From NCBI RefSeq assembly GCF_001610975.1, contig NZ_CP013342.1, positions 1,674,001 through 1,738,000 on the forward strand: a DNA stretch of 64,000 bases, given 5' to 3'. Made by a program: the position numbers and the translations under genes. How positions within the stretch are numbered: the first letter of the stretch is position 1; the number at the start of each line of letters is the position of its first letter. Source of the stretch: Sphingopyxis terrae subsp. terrae NBRC 15098. Lineage in GTDB: Bacteria; Pseudomonadota; Alphaproteobacteria; Sphingomonadales; Sphingomonadaceae. The notes beneath the pieces are model-generated. The model had not been told where the DNA came from, searched no databases, and saw only the letters and a list, made by a program, of their open reading frames with translations. Of the stretch, positions 27,587 to 35,804 are shown one piece after another.

Positions 27587-28437
27587 TGTTCGAATCGATC
27601 ACCCGCCATCCGATGCGGCTGCTCGTCGGCCTCGTCGCCATTCTCGTGATCCTGTCGCAGACGCTGGCGATCGTTCCCGAGGACAAGCAGGCGCTGATCC
27701 TGCGCTTCGGCGAAATCGAGCGCACGGTGAATCGCTACAAGGCGAACGAGGAATTCGGCCGGTCGGGTGCGGGCCTTGTCCTGCGCGTGCCGTTCACCGA
27801 TGGGATCCAATATATCGACAAGCGCATTCTGGGCATCAACATGGAGCGCCAGCAGGTGCTCTCCACCGATCAGCAACGGCTGCAGGTCGATGCCTTCGCA
27901 CGCTTCCGCATCACCAACCCGGTGCGCATGTACACCGCGATCCGGACCGAGGATAAATTGCAGCAACAGCTGGCGACAATCCTCGGCTCGTCGCTGCGCA
28001 ACGAACTCGGCAAGCGGACCTTCGCGACCCTGCTCTCGCCCGAACGCGGTGCGGTGATGGACAATATTCAGGTCGCGCTCAATCGCGAGGCGCACAAATA
28101 TGGCGCCGAAATCATCGACGTGCGGATCAAGCGCGCCGACCTCCCCGAAGGCGCAACGCTGCAGGCGGCCTATGACCGCATGCGCACCGCGCGCCAGCAG
28201 GAAGCGATCGCGATCCGCGCCGAAGGGCAGAAGGAAGCGCAGATCATTCGCGGTAACGCCGATGGCGAAGCCGCGCGCATCTATGCCGCCAGCTTCGGCA
28301 AGGATCCCGAATTCTATGATTTCTATCGCGCCATGCAGAGTTATCGTCAGACATTCCTGGGTGAGAATAACAAGGGCGGAACGTCGATCATCATGTCGCC
28401 CGACAATGAATATCTGAAGCGTTTCAGCGGCGGATAG
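27586..28437 (+). CDS. hflC: FtsH protease modulator HflC
   Basis: This 283-residue partner of HflK has an N-terminal membrane helix (LLVGLVAILVILSQTLAIV) and an SPFH domain with EDKQALILRFGEIERTV, then DVRIKRADLPEG and the C-terminal ARIYAASFGKDPEFYDFYR typical of HflC. The ATG at 27586 overlaps the hflK stop by one base and has GGAGG 7 bases upstream, so the two subunits are translationally coupled as in other bacteria. Confidence 0.95.
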   Translation: MFESITRHPMRLLVGLVAILVILSQTLAIVPEDKQALILRFGEIERTVNRYKANEEFGRSGAGLVLRVPFTDGIQYIDKRILGINMERQQVLSTDQQRLQVDAFARFRITNPVRMYTAIRTEDKLQQQLATILGSSLRNELGKRTFATLLSPERGAVMDNIQVALNREAHKYGAEIIDVRIKRADLPEGATLQAAYDRMRTARQQEAIAIRAEGQKEAQIIRGNADGEAARIYAASFGKDPEFYDFYRAMQSYRQTFLGENNKGGTSIIMSPDNEYLKRFSGG

Positions 28438-28473
28438 CGGCCGGACGGCGGATGAACCGGACGTGCAGTCGCC

Positions 28474-28495
28474 GTTCATGTTCAATTGCCGTTCA
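28474..28495. promoter_or_regulatory. Triple GTTCA direct repeat upstream of the Do protease gene
   Basis: GTTCA occurs at 28474, 28480 and 28491. The last two are spaced 11 bases start to start, which fits a tandem-binding OmpR-type regulator and also matches the GTTC-N7-GTTC form of the alphaproteobacterial LexA box. It lies 70-90 bases before the likely start of the protease gene. Function is inferred only. Confidence 0.35.
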
Positions 28496-28564
28496 GCCGC
28501 ACGGCCCCAAATGAAGCCTGCCGGGGTCCTTGGGTTTTTTCGCAAGAGAGAAGGATTTGCGATC

Positions 28565-30064
28565 GTGCGTTATGTTTATGGCATCACTTCGGCTTTGCTG
28601 GTGGGTGGCACAGCGCTCGCGCTCGTCACCCAGTCGCCCGTTATCGCGCAGGTCGCGCAGAACGAGCGCAGCGAAATCGCCAAGGCGGTTCCGCGCGCCG
28701 GCGCGCCCGAAAGCTTCGCCGACCTGGTCGAGCAGCTGCAGCCCGCAGTGGTCAACATCTCGACCAAGCAGGAAGTCACGCTGGGCGTCCGGCTCGATCC
28801 GTTCGCGGGAACGCGCGAACCGGTCACGCAGGAGCAGCAGGGCGGCGGTTCGGGCTTTCTGATCTCGGACGACGGCTATATCGTCACCAACAACCATGTC
28901 GTCACCGGCGGTCCGCGCGGCGAACAGGTGAACCAGGTCACGGTGACGCTGACCAACGGCAAGGAATTTCAGGCCAAGATCGTCGGCCGCGACGTCGCCT
29001 CCGACCTCGCGCTGCTCAAGATCGACGCGACCGGCATGCCGTTCGTGAAATTCGGCGACAGCGGCAAGGCGCGCGTTGGCGACTGGGTGGTTGCGATCGG
29101 CAACCCGCTCGGCCTCGGCTCGACCGTCACCGCCGGCATTATCTCGGCGGTGCAGCGCAATATCGGCAGTGGCGGTGCTTATGACCGCTACATCCAGACC
29201 GACACGGCGATCAATCGCGGCAACTCGGGCGGTCCGCTGTTCGACCTGCACGGCAATGTCGTCGGCATCAACAATATGCTGATCTCGCCCGTCGGCGCGA
29301 ACATCGGGGTCAATTTCGCCATTCCGGCCGATGCAGCGATCCCGGTGATCAACGCGCTGCGCGCCGGCGAGCGTGTCGAGCGCGGCTATCTGGGCATCGG
29401 CATCGCGCCGGTCGGCGAGGATATGGCCGCGGCGCTCGGCCTGCCCAAGGATCGCGGCGAATTCGTCCAGCGCGTCGAGGATGACGGTGCCGCGGCGAAG
29501 GCGGGCATCAAGCGCGGCGACGTCGTGACCAAGGTCAACGGCAAGGATGTGACGCCGCAGCAGACGCTGTCCTACATCGTCGCGAACACCAAGCCGGGGA
29601 CGCGTATCCCGATCGAGGTCGTGCGCGACGGCAAGACGATGACGCTCAACGCCGTCGTCGGCACGCGTCCGCCCGAAGACCAGCTCGCCGGCAATGATTT
29701 CGACCCCGAAGACGATCAGGCGACGCCTGACGACAACAGCGGGAGCGTTTCGGACAAGGCGGTCCAGGACAATCTGGGCCTCGCGGTGCAGACGCTGACC
29801 CCCGACATCGCGCGCGCTGTCGGCGTCGATGCATCGACCAAGGGCCTCGTCATCGGCGCCGCGTCGAGCAACAGCGATGCTGGCCGCAAGGGCCTGCGCC
29901 GCGGCGACGTGATCCTCAGCGTCAACCGCACCCCGGTGACGACGAGCGAGGGCCTGGCCAAGGCGGTGGCGGAAGCGAAGAAGGCTGGCCGCGACGCGGT
30001 GCTGATGGAAATTCTCCGCCGCGGCGGTCCGTCGGCGTTTATCGCGATCCGCATCAAGCCGTAA
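28565..30064 (+). CDS. Do family periplasmic serine protease (DegP/MucD-like)
   Basis: This trypsin-like protease and chaperone works on misfolded envelope proteins. With the GTG start at 28565 (AGAAGGA about 10 bases upstream) it is 499 residues: a signal peptide to about residue 28 (SPVIAQ), catalytic triad His111 (TNNHVV), Asp147 (VASDLALL) and Ser221 (GNSGGP), then two PDZ domains (about 265-375 and 400-495). An in-frame ATG at 28511 is an alternative but adds a charged stretch before the signal. Two PDZ domains indicate a DegP/DegQ/MucD type rather than DegS. It follows hflKC by 127 bases and ends at a strong terminator. Confidence 0.93.
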   Translation: MRYVYGITSALLVGGTALALVTQSPVIAQVAQNERSEIAKAVPRAGAPESFADLVEQLQPAVVNISTKQEVTLGVRLDPFAGTREPVTQEQQGGGSGFLISDDGYIVTNNHVVTGGPRGEQVNQVTVTLTNGKEFQAKIVGRDVASDLALLKIDATGMPFVKFGDSGKARVGDWVVAIGNPLGLGSTVTAGIISAVQRNIGSGGAYDRYIQTDTAINRGNSGGPLFDLHGNVVGINNMLISPVGANIGVNFAIPADAAIPVINALRAGERVERGYLGIGIAPVGEDMAAALGLPKDRGEFVQRVEDDGAAAKAGIKRGDVVTKVNGKDVTPQQTLSYIVANTKPGTRIPIEVVRDGKTMTLNAVVGTRPPEDQLAGNDFDPEDDQATPDDNSGSVSDKAVQDNLGLAVQTLTPDIARAVGVDASTKGLVIGAASSNSDAGRKGLRRGDVILSVNRTPVTTSEGLAKAVAEAKKAGRDAVLMEILRRGGPSAFIAIRIKP

Positions 30065-30092
30065 TCGCGCAGCATCGTCAACGTTTCGAAAG

Positions 30093-30123
30093 GGGCGCCC
30101 GGACATCGACCGGGCGCCCTTTT
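30093..30123 (+). terminator. Rho-independent terminator after Do protease gene
   Basis: GGGCGCCCGG and CCGGGCGCCC form a perfect 10-bp stem with loop ACATCGA, followed by a TTTTC-rich run. It separates the protease gene from the LexA-box promoter of the next gene. Confidence 0.92.
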
Positions 30124-30143
30124 CTTTTCTTGTCGTATACATT

Positions 30144-30158
30144 GTTCCTGATATGTTC
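30144..30158. promoter_or_regulatory. LexA-type box (GTTC-N7-GTTC) before VOC gene
   Basis: GTTC, seven bases (CTGATAT), GTTC is the established alphaproteobacterial SOS box form. The spacing is exact, the site lies in a 60-bp promoter region directly after a terminator, and it overlaps a plausible -10 element (ATATGT) 17 bases after TTGTCG. It ends 27 bases before the VOC start codon. LexA control of that gene is a strong inference. Confidence 0.65.
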
Positions 30159-30185
30159 TTGCTTCAACGAATCGGGAGATGACCA

Positions 30186-30554
30186 ATGATCGGATATGTG
30201 ACGCTCGGCACCAACGACCTCACCAAAGCGGCGGTTTTTTACGACGCGATCGCCGCCGAACTGGGTGTGCCGCGCATGATGGAATTCGACAATTTCATTG
30301 CTTGGGGCAAGGAGGGCGGCGGCGCGGGCATTGGCCTGACCAAGCCGTTCGACGGCAATGTCGCTACCGTCGGTAATGGCGTGATGGTGGCGCTGGAGGC
30401 CAGCGATACCGATCAGGTCCAGCGCCTCTATGATATCGCGCTGGCGCATGGCGGCAGCGACGAAGGCGCCCCCGGTCCGCGCGGCGAAGGCTTTTACGCG
30501 GGCTATTTTCGCGATCCCGACGGCAACAAGCTCAACGCTTTCGTCATGGGGTGA
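30186..30554 (+). CDS. VOC family (glyoxalase-like) protein, probably SOS-controlled
   Basis: This 122-residue protein has the paired beta-alpha-beta-beta-beta units of the vicinal oxygen chelate fold: MIGYVTLGTNDLTKAAVFYD at the N-terminus and YFRDPDGNKLNAFVMG at the C-terminus, where metal-binding acidic residues usually lie. Such small proteins include glyoxalases, bleomycin-type resistance proteins and many of unknown role. GGGAG is well placed before the ATG. A LexA-type box sits in its promoter, suggesting a role in a DNA-damage response, perhaps against a toxic metabolite or drug (inferred). Confidence 0.88.
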   Translation: MIGYVTLGTNDLTKAAVFYDAIAAELGVPRMMEFDNFIAWGKEGGGAGIGLTKPFDGNVATVGNGVMVALEASDTDQVQRLYDIALAHGGSDEGAPGPRGEGFYAGYFRDPDGNKLNAFVMG

Positions 30555-30679
30555 CGACGCGTCGGCGACGCGCACGGGCGTTGCAGCCATAGCCAGTCCT
30601 AACGGCCGGCCGCGGCGCATTGCCGCCGTACCGGTCGGCTGTTAGCCTGCGGCACTCGTCCGTTTGCGAAAGGATCGTC

Positions 30680-32188
30680 ATGCGTTGGAAGACGGCCATT
30701 GGTGTCGCGGTGATGCTCGGCTGTGCGTCGCCAACGCTCGCGCAGGAAAGCGCAGGGCAGAGCCTCGACGAAATCGCGCCTCAGATCGACGCGCTCTTTG
30801 CCCGCTATCAGGCCGATCAGCATATCCCGGGTCTCGTCTATGGCATCGTGCAGGATGGCAAGCTCGTCTATCTGAAGGGGCGCGGGGTCCAGGATGTGAC
30901 GACCGGAACGCCGGTCGACGGCGATACGCTGTTCCGGATCGCCTCGATGACCAAGGCCTTCACCGCGCTGGCAGTGCTCAACCTGCGCGACCGGGGCAAG
31001 CTGCGGCTCGACGATCTGGCCGAAGATTATGTCCCAGAAATGAAGCGCTGGATCTATCCGACCGCGGACAGTCCGCGCATTCGTGTGCGCGACCTGCTCC
31101 ACCATGTCGCGGGGTTCGTCACCGACGATCCGTGGGGCGACCGCCAGCAGATATTGTCGCAGGACGATTTTACCAAGATGCTGACCGCCGGCGTCCCCTT
31201 CACGCAGGCGCCGCAGAGCCGCTTCGAATATTCGAACTTCGGCTATGCCCTGCTCGGCCGCATCGTCGCCAATGCGTCGGGTATGCCCTATGCCGACTAT
31301 GTCCGCATCACCATCCTCCGCCCGCTGGGGATGGAGGCCAGCGGCTATGACGTGACGCGCGCGCCGCGCGCGCATTATGCCCGCGGCTACCGCTGGGAAG
31401 GTGAGGCGTGGGTGCCCGAACCCGAAATGGCCGACGGTGCCTTCAATAGCATGGGCGGGCTGCAGGTCAGCGCGCGGGACTATGCCAAATGGGTCGCCTT
31501 TCTGCTGTCTGCCTGGCCGCCGCGCAACGAGGCCGATGCTGGGCCAATCCGCCGCGCAACGGTGCGCGAGATCGCGCAGGGTCTGAACTTCGTCTCGCTG
31601 GCGACGCGCGCCGGCGCGAGCGGCGAGACGGCGTGCAAGCAGGCCGCGGCCTATGGCATGGGTTGGCGCGTTGCGCAGGACTGCGACCTGGGGCTCACCC
31701 TGTCGCACGGCGGTGGCTATCCAGGATATGGCAGCCATGTGATGCTGATGCCCGACTTCGGCGCCGGCGTCTTTGCGCTGTCGAACCGCACCTATGCCGG
31801 ACCGTCGGCGCCCGCCTGGGACACGGCGGTAGCGATGGAGAAGGCGGGATTGCTCAAAACCCGGCCAGCGTCGGTCACGCCCGACATGGCCGCGATGATC
31901 GCTGCGTCGCGCGCCGTCTATGACGCGGGCGACCTGGCGCCGATACAGGACCGGTTGGCGATGAACTTCCTGATGGATCGCTCGGCGGCGTTATGGGCGA
32001 AGGACCTGGCGGCGCTGAAAGATCAGCTGGGCGCATGTCCGACCGCCGAGCCGCCCGTCGCGCGCGGCGCGCTGGGGGCCTTGTTCCGGCTCAATTGCGA
32101 GCGCGGCAAGCTCGACGGTCAGATTCTGCTAGCCCCGACGCATCCGCTGACGGTTCAGGCCCTGCGCCTTCGTCCAGCACGCGACTAG
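30680..32188 (+). CDS. Serine hydrolase, beta-lactamase/class C type
   Basis: This 502-residue exported protein has a signal peptide (to about AQ at 22) and the class C/penicillin-binding fold. SMTK (89-92) is the SxxK nucleophile motif, YSNFGY provides the YxN motif, and LSHGGGYPG takes the place of KTG as HxG. A C-terminal extension of about 130 residues follows the catalytic domain. It probably hydrolyses esters, D-amino peptides or similar rather than being a dedicated resistance enzyme. AAGGA precedes the ATG at 30680. Its stop codon shares the palindrome CTAG with the stop of the convergent small gene. Confidence 0.9.
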   Translation: MRWKTAIGVAVMLGCASPTLAQESAGQSLDEIAPQIDALFARYQADQHIPGLVYGIVQDGKLVYLKGRGVQDVTTGTPVDGDTLFRIASMTKAFTALAVLNLRDRGKLRLDDLAEDYVPEMKRWIYPTADSPRIRVRDLLHHVAGFVTDDPWGDRQQILSQDDFTKMLTAGVPFTQAPQSRFEYSNFGYALLGRIVANASGMPYADYVRITILRPLGMEASGYDVTRAPRAHYARGYRWEGEAWVPEPEMADGAFNSMGGLQVSARDYAKWVAFLLSAWPPRNEADAGPIRRATVREIAQGLNFVSLATRAGASGETACKQAAAYGMGWRVAQDCDLGLTLSHGGGYPGYGSHVMLMPDFGAGVFALSNRTYAGPSAPAWDTAVAMEKAGLLKTRPASVTPDMAAMIAASRAVYDAGDLAPIQDRLAMNFLMDRSAALWAKDLAALKDQLGACPTAEPPVARGALGALFRLNCERGKLDGQILLAPTHPLTVQALRLRPARD

Positions 32189-32343
32189 CTCGCGGGGCGA
32201 GCCGGTGCCGCTTTGGCCGCGCCGCGCGGGCGCCGGGCGAAAAGCGGCTTCAAGGCGGCGCCGAGCTGCGCGAAGCCGCGGTCGAGGTCGGCGCTGAAGC
32301 GCGCATGATCGGCGTTCCAGCTCCGCATCCAGATTTCATCCAT
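32185..32343 (-). CDS. Small protein, divergent from LysR gene
   Basis: This possible 52-residue protein starts MDEIWMRSWNADHARFSADL and continues with a basic, Ala/Pro-rich tail. The first half looks like a real amphipathic helix with conserved-looking aromatic residues, and similar short proteins occur near GcvA-type regulators in sphingomonads as far as I recall. An extra ATG directly upstream (32346) is an alternative start. It is divergent from the LysR gene, a common position for a regulator's target. The function is unknown. Confidence 0.5.
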   Translation of the reverse strand: MDEIWMRSWNADHARFSADLDRGFAQLGAALKPLFARRPRGAAKAAPARPAS

Positions 32344-32449
32344 CATCGTCTGTCTCCATCGGTTGCGATGAAGTGCAGATGCGCCCTCGCTAGCGCCTTC
32401 GCCAATTAAAGCTTTGCACATAGATATAAGTTTGCCTTATGCACCGGTG

Positions 32450-33370
32450 ATGCCGAAACTGCCGCCCCTTGCTGCCGTCCGTGCCTTTGAATCGGCTGCA
32501 AGGCTGGAAAATTTCTCGCGCGCTGCCGAGGAACTGGGGATGACGCAGGCAGCGGTCAGCTATCAGGTCCGCCAATTGGAAGACCGGCTAGGCCGCGCGC
32601 TGTTCGTGCGTGAGAAAGGGCGCGTGCGGTTGTCGGAGACCGGCCAACGCGTGTTCCCCGCGATCCGCGCCGCCTTTGCCGCAATGCACGATGCCTTCGC
32701 TGCACTTGGCAGCGACGAGACCGACGTGCTGACGATCAGCTCCGTGACGAGCTTCGGCGGCGCATGGCTGAGCGCACGTATCGGCCGCTTCCAGCTCGCT
32801 TACCCCGACCTTGCCGTGCGCATGTCGATGAGCAACGATCTCGTCGACTTCGACGCGTCGAACGTCGATGTGGCGATCCGCCTGGGAATGGGCCCCTGGC
32901 CCGGCCTGCGCAGCGACTTTCTGATGCGCCAGACGCTTGCTCCGCTCGCCGCACCATCGTTCATCGCCGAGCATGCGATCCGCGAACCCGCCGACCTGCT
33001 GCGCGTCCAGCGGCTCGCCCCGAACGACAGCTGGTGGGCCGACTGGTTTGTCGCCGCGGGGGTTGCGACTCCGCTGGCGCCATCGCGCCTCGGCATCGAG
33101 CTCGACAGCCAGTTGCAGGAGGCGAGCGCGGTGCAGGCGGGCTTCGGGGCCGCGATGATGACCCCGCTGTTCTGGCAGGCCGACCTTGCCAGCGGCCGGA
33201 TGGTCCAGCCCTTCGATACACTCTATGTCGCCGATGCCGGCCTTTGGCTCGTGCACCGCGAAAATCGCGTCGGGGTGCGCAAGATCGAGCGCTTCCGCGA
33301 ATGGCTGCACGCCGAATTGAAGAAGGATCGCCACCTGCTGCCCGAGGCGCTATGGCAGCCGCCGTCATGA
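32450..33370 (+). CDS. LysR family regulator, GcvA-like
   Basis: This 306-residue protein has an N-terminal winged helix ([20 protein letters not shown] then [19 protein letters not shown]) and a substrate-binding domain of periplasmic-binding type. The opening [14 protein letters not shown] matches the GcvA group (LPPLNALRAFEAAAR). Likely targets are itself and the divergent small gene. The ATG at 32450 sits after weak purines. Its stop overlaps the trmD start (ATGA), an unusual arrangement for a regulator and an essential tRNA-modification gene. Confidence 0.9.
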   Translation: MPKLPPLAAVRAFESAARLENFSRAAEELGMTQAAVSYQVRQLEDRLGRALFVREKGRVRLSETGQRVFPAIRAAFAAMHDAFAALGSDETDVLTISSVTSFGGAWLSARIGRFQLAYPDLAVRMSMSNDLVDFDASNVDVAIRLGMGPWPGLRSDFLMRQTLAPLAAPSFIAEHAIREPADLLRVQRLAPNDSWWADWFVAAGVATPLAPSRLGIELDSQLQEASAVQAGFGAAMMTPLFWQADLASGRMVQPFDTLYVADAGLWLVHRENRVGVRKIERFREWLHAELKKDRHLLPEALWQPPS

Positions 33371-34104
33371 CCTTCACCGCCGTCCCGCTCACGCTCTATC
33401 CCGACATGTTCCCCGGTCCGCTGGGGCACAGCATGGCGGGACGTGCGCTCGAAAGCGGGACATGGGCGTGCGCGCCCGTCCAGATCCGCGATTTTGCCAC
33501 CGACAGGCACCGCACCGTCGACGATACGCCCGCGGGCGGCGGCGCCGGCATGGTGCTGAAGGCCGATGTCCTCGGCGCTGCGATCGATCATGCGACGGCG
33601 GCGCATCCGGGGTTGCCGCTGCTCGCCATGACCCCGCGCGGTGCGCCGGTCACGCAGAAGCGCGTGCGCGACCTTGCCGCGGGTCCGGGGGCGATCATCC
33701 TGTGCGGCCGGTTCGAGGGTTTCGACGAACGCATCTTCGACGCACGGCCGATCGAGCAGCTTTCGATGGGCGACATCGTGCTTTCGGGCGGCGAGATGGG
33801 GGCGCTGATGCTGCTCGACGCTTGCATTCGGCTGCTTCCCGGCGTAATGGGCGCGGCTTCAAGCGGCGACGACGAATCGTTCGAGAACGGTTTGCTCGAA
33901 TATCCGCACTATACCCGGCCCGTCACATGGGAAGGGCGCACGATCCCCGAAGTGCTGCGATCGGGGGATCATGCGAAGATCGCCGCCTGGCGGAAACAAC
34001 AGGCGCAAGATCATACACGGTTACGCAGGCCGGACCTTTGGGAGCGTCATGAGGACGCTCGGGCCCGACCTGCCTCTGGCGCGCGGCAAAAGAAGAAGGA
34101 CTAG
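33367..34104 (+). CDS. trmD: tRNA (guanosine(37)-N1)-methyltransferase
   Basis: This 245-residue SPOUT methyltransferase forms m1G37 in tRNAs to prevent frameshifting. It contains the knot motifs [32 protein letters not shown] and the substrate region [18 protein letters not shown] with the catalytic Asp region (FDER and beyond). The C-terminal [19 protein letters not shown] is family-typical. The usual upstream rpsP and rimM are absent here; a LysR gene overlaps its start instead. The rplS gene begins four bases after its stop. Confidence 0.95.
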   Translation: MTFTAVPLTLYPDMFPGPLGHSMAGRALESGTWACAPVQIRDFATDRHRTVDDTPAGGGAGMVLKADVLGAAIDHATAAHPGLPLLAMTPRGAPVTQKRVRDLAAGPGAIILCGRFEGFDERIFDARPIEQLSMGDIVLSGGEMGALMLLDACIRLLPGVMGAASSGDDESFENGLLEYPHYTRPVTWEGRTIPEVLRSGDHAKIAAWRKQQAQDHTRLRRPDLWERHEDARARPASGARQKKKD

Positions 34105-34108
34105 AGGC

Positions 34109-34486
34109 ATGAACCTCATCCAGACGATCGAAGCCGAAGAAATTGCCAAGGCCGGCAAAGAGATTCCGACGTTCCGCCCCGGCGACACGCTGCGCGTCGG
34201 CGTGAAGGTGGTCGAAGGCGAACGCACCCGCGTCCAGAATTTCGAAGGCGTGTGCATCGCGCGCTCGAACAAGGGCATGGGCTCGAACTTCACCGTGCGC
34301 AAAATGTCGTTCGGCGAAGGCGTCGAGCGCGTCTTCCCGCTTTATTCGCCGAACATCGATTCGATTACCGTCGTCCGCAAGGGCGCCGTGCGCCGTGCGA
34401 AGCTCTACTATCTGCGGGGCCGCACCGGTAAATCGGCTCGTATTGCGGAGCGCCGCGATTACCGGTCGGAAGCCGGCGAAGGCTAA
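34109..34486 (+). CDS. rplS: 50S ribosomal protein L19
   Basis: This 125-residue protein has the L19 core [41 protein letters not shown] and [10 protein letters not shown]...[11 protein letters not shown]19 lies at the interface of the two ribosomal subunits. AGAAGGA precedes the ATG and the gene begins four bases after trmD, the conserved trmD-rplS pairing. Transcription ends at the terminator at 34524. Confidence 0.97.
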   Translation: MNLIQTIEAEEIAKAGKEIPTFRPGDTLRVGVKVVEGERTRVQNFEGVCIARSNKGMGSNFTVRKMSFGEGVERVFPLYSPNIDSITVVRKGAVRRAKLYYLRGRTGKSARIAERRDYRSEAGEG

Positions 34487-34523
34487 GGAGAGGTTTCTCC
34501 CCACAAAGCCGAAACAGCTTTCC

Positions 34524-34564
34524 AAAACGACCGGTTCCGCCAAAGCGCAGAACCGGTCGTTTTT
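34524..34564 (+). terminator. Rho-independent terminator after rplS
   Basis: A 13- to 14-bp stem (AACGACCGGTTC with GAACCGGTCGTT) encloses a 12-base loop and ends in a TTTTT run. It closes the LysR-trmD-rplS unit 38 bases after rplS and leaves only 30 bases before asd, so the asd promoter must overlap or lie close to it. Confidence 0.93.
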
Positions 34565-34594
34565 CATTTCACGCCAAGACAAAGGACATATTTC

Positions 34595-35620
34595 ATGGGT
34601 TACCGGATCGTCGTCGCTGGTGCGACGGGCAATGTCGGACGCGAAGTCCTCGCCATCCTCGCCGAACGCGAATTTCCGATCGCCGAACTGGCGGCGGTCG
34701 CGTCGTCGCGCAGCCAGGGCGACGAAGTCGAGATCGGCGATACCGGCAAGACCGTGAAATGTCAGAATATCGAGAATTTCGACTGGTCGGGCTGGGACAT
34801 GGCGATTTTCGCCATCGGCAGCGACGCGACCGCGATTCACGCGCCCAAGGCTGCGGCCGCCGGCTGCGTCGTGATCGACAACTCGTCGCTCTATCGCATG
34901 GACCCCGACGTGCCGCTGATCGTGCCCGAGGTGAACCCCGACGCGATCGACGGCTATACCAAGCGCAACATCATCGCGAACCCGAACTGTTCGACCGCGC
35001 AGATGGTCGTCGCGCTGAAGCCGCTGCACGATGCGGCGAAGATCAAGCGCGTCGTCGTTTCGACCTATCAGTCGGTGTCGGGCGCCGGCAAGGCGGGGAT
35101 GGACGAGCTGTGGAACCAGACGCGCCAGATCTTCGTCGGCGATGAAAAGGACATCAAGAAGTTCACCAAGCAGATCGCCTTCAACGTCATTCCGCACATC
35201 GACAAATTCCTCGACGACGGATCGACGAAGGAAGAATGGAAGATGGTCGCCGAGACGAAGAAGATCCTCGATCCGAAGATCAAGGTCACCGCGACCTGCG
35301 TCCGCGTTCCCGTCTTCGTCGGCCATTCCGAAGCCATCAATATCGAGATGGAGAAGGAACTGCCCGCCGAGGAAGCACAGCGCATCCTGCGCGAGGCGCC
35401 GGGCGTCATGCTGGTCGATAAGCGTGAGGACGGCGGATATATCACCCCCGTCGAATGCGTCGGCGACTATGCGACCTTCGTCAGCCGGGTGCGCGACGAC
35501 AGCACCGTCGACAATGGCCTGAACCTCTGGTGCGTCAGCGACAACCTGCGCAAGGGCGCGGCGCTGAATGCGGTGCAGATCGCCGAACTGCTCGGCCGCC
35601 GGCACCTCAAAAAGGGTTGA
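34595..35620 (+). CDS. asd: Aspartate-semialdehyde dehydrogenase
   Basis: This 341-residue enzyme reduces aspartyl phosphate to aspartate semialdehyde, the branch point to lysine, threonine, methionine and diaminopimelate. Visible marks are the NADP-binding VVAGATGNVGREVLAILAER, the active-site NPNCSTAQM with Cys132, STYQSVSGAGKAGMDELWNQ and the catalytic-His segment RVPVFVGHSEAIN. The length matches the family (about 340). Confidence 0.96.
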   Translation: MGYRIVVAGATGNVGREVLAILAEREFPIAELAAVASSRSQGDEVEIGDTGKTVKCQNIENFDWSGWDMAIFAIGSDATAIHAPKAAAAGCVVIDNSSLYRMDPDVPLIVPEVNPDAIDGYTKRNIIANPNCSTAQMVVALKPLHDAAKIKRVVVSTYQSVSGAGKAGMDELWNQTRQIFVGDEKDIKKFTKQIAFNVIPHIDKFLDDGSTKEEWKMVAETKKILDPKIKVTATCVRVPVFVGHSEAINIEMEKELPAEEAQRILREAPGVMLVDKREDGGYITPVECVGDYATFVSRVRDDSTVDNGLNLWCVSDNLRKGAALNAVQIAELLGRRHLKKG

Positions 35621-35628
35621 TCTTGTTA

Positions 35629-35762
35629 CCTCCCTTCGCGCAGCGATGGGGAGGCGGCAGCCCAATGGGCTGACGGAGGGGCTTTGACGCCGGTGCGCTC
35701 GCGGCCCCTCCACCATCCGCATCGCGGACGGTCCCCCTCCCCACCGCTGCGCGGCAGGGAGG
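35629..35762. repeat. Nested palindromic intergenic element
   Basis: Outer arms of about 26 bases, CCTCCCTTCGCGCAGCG to GGGGAGG at 35629-35654 and their near-complement at 35736-35762, enclose an inner pair GGAGGGGC / GCCCCTCC (35675-35708). The whole can fold into one long branched hairpin. Such elements occur many times in sphingomonad genomes as I recall. It fills the asd-DDAH gap and may act on RNA stability or termination. Confidence 0.75.
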
Positions 35763-35804
35763 ATTGCCTTGGCGAGATCGGGGCATCCGGACTATGCCCG
35801 TGAC

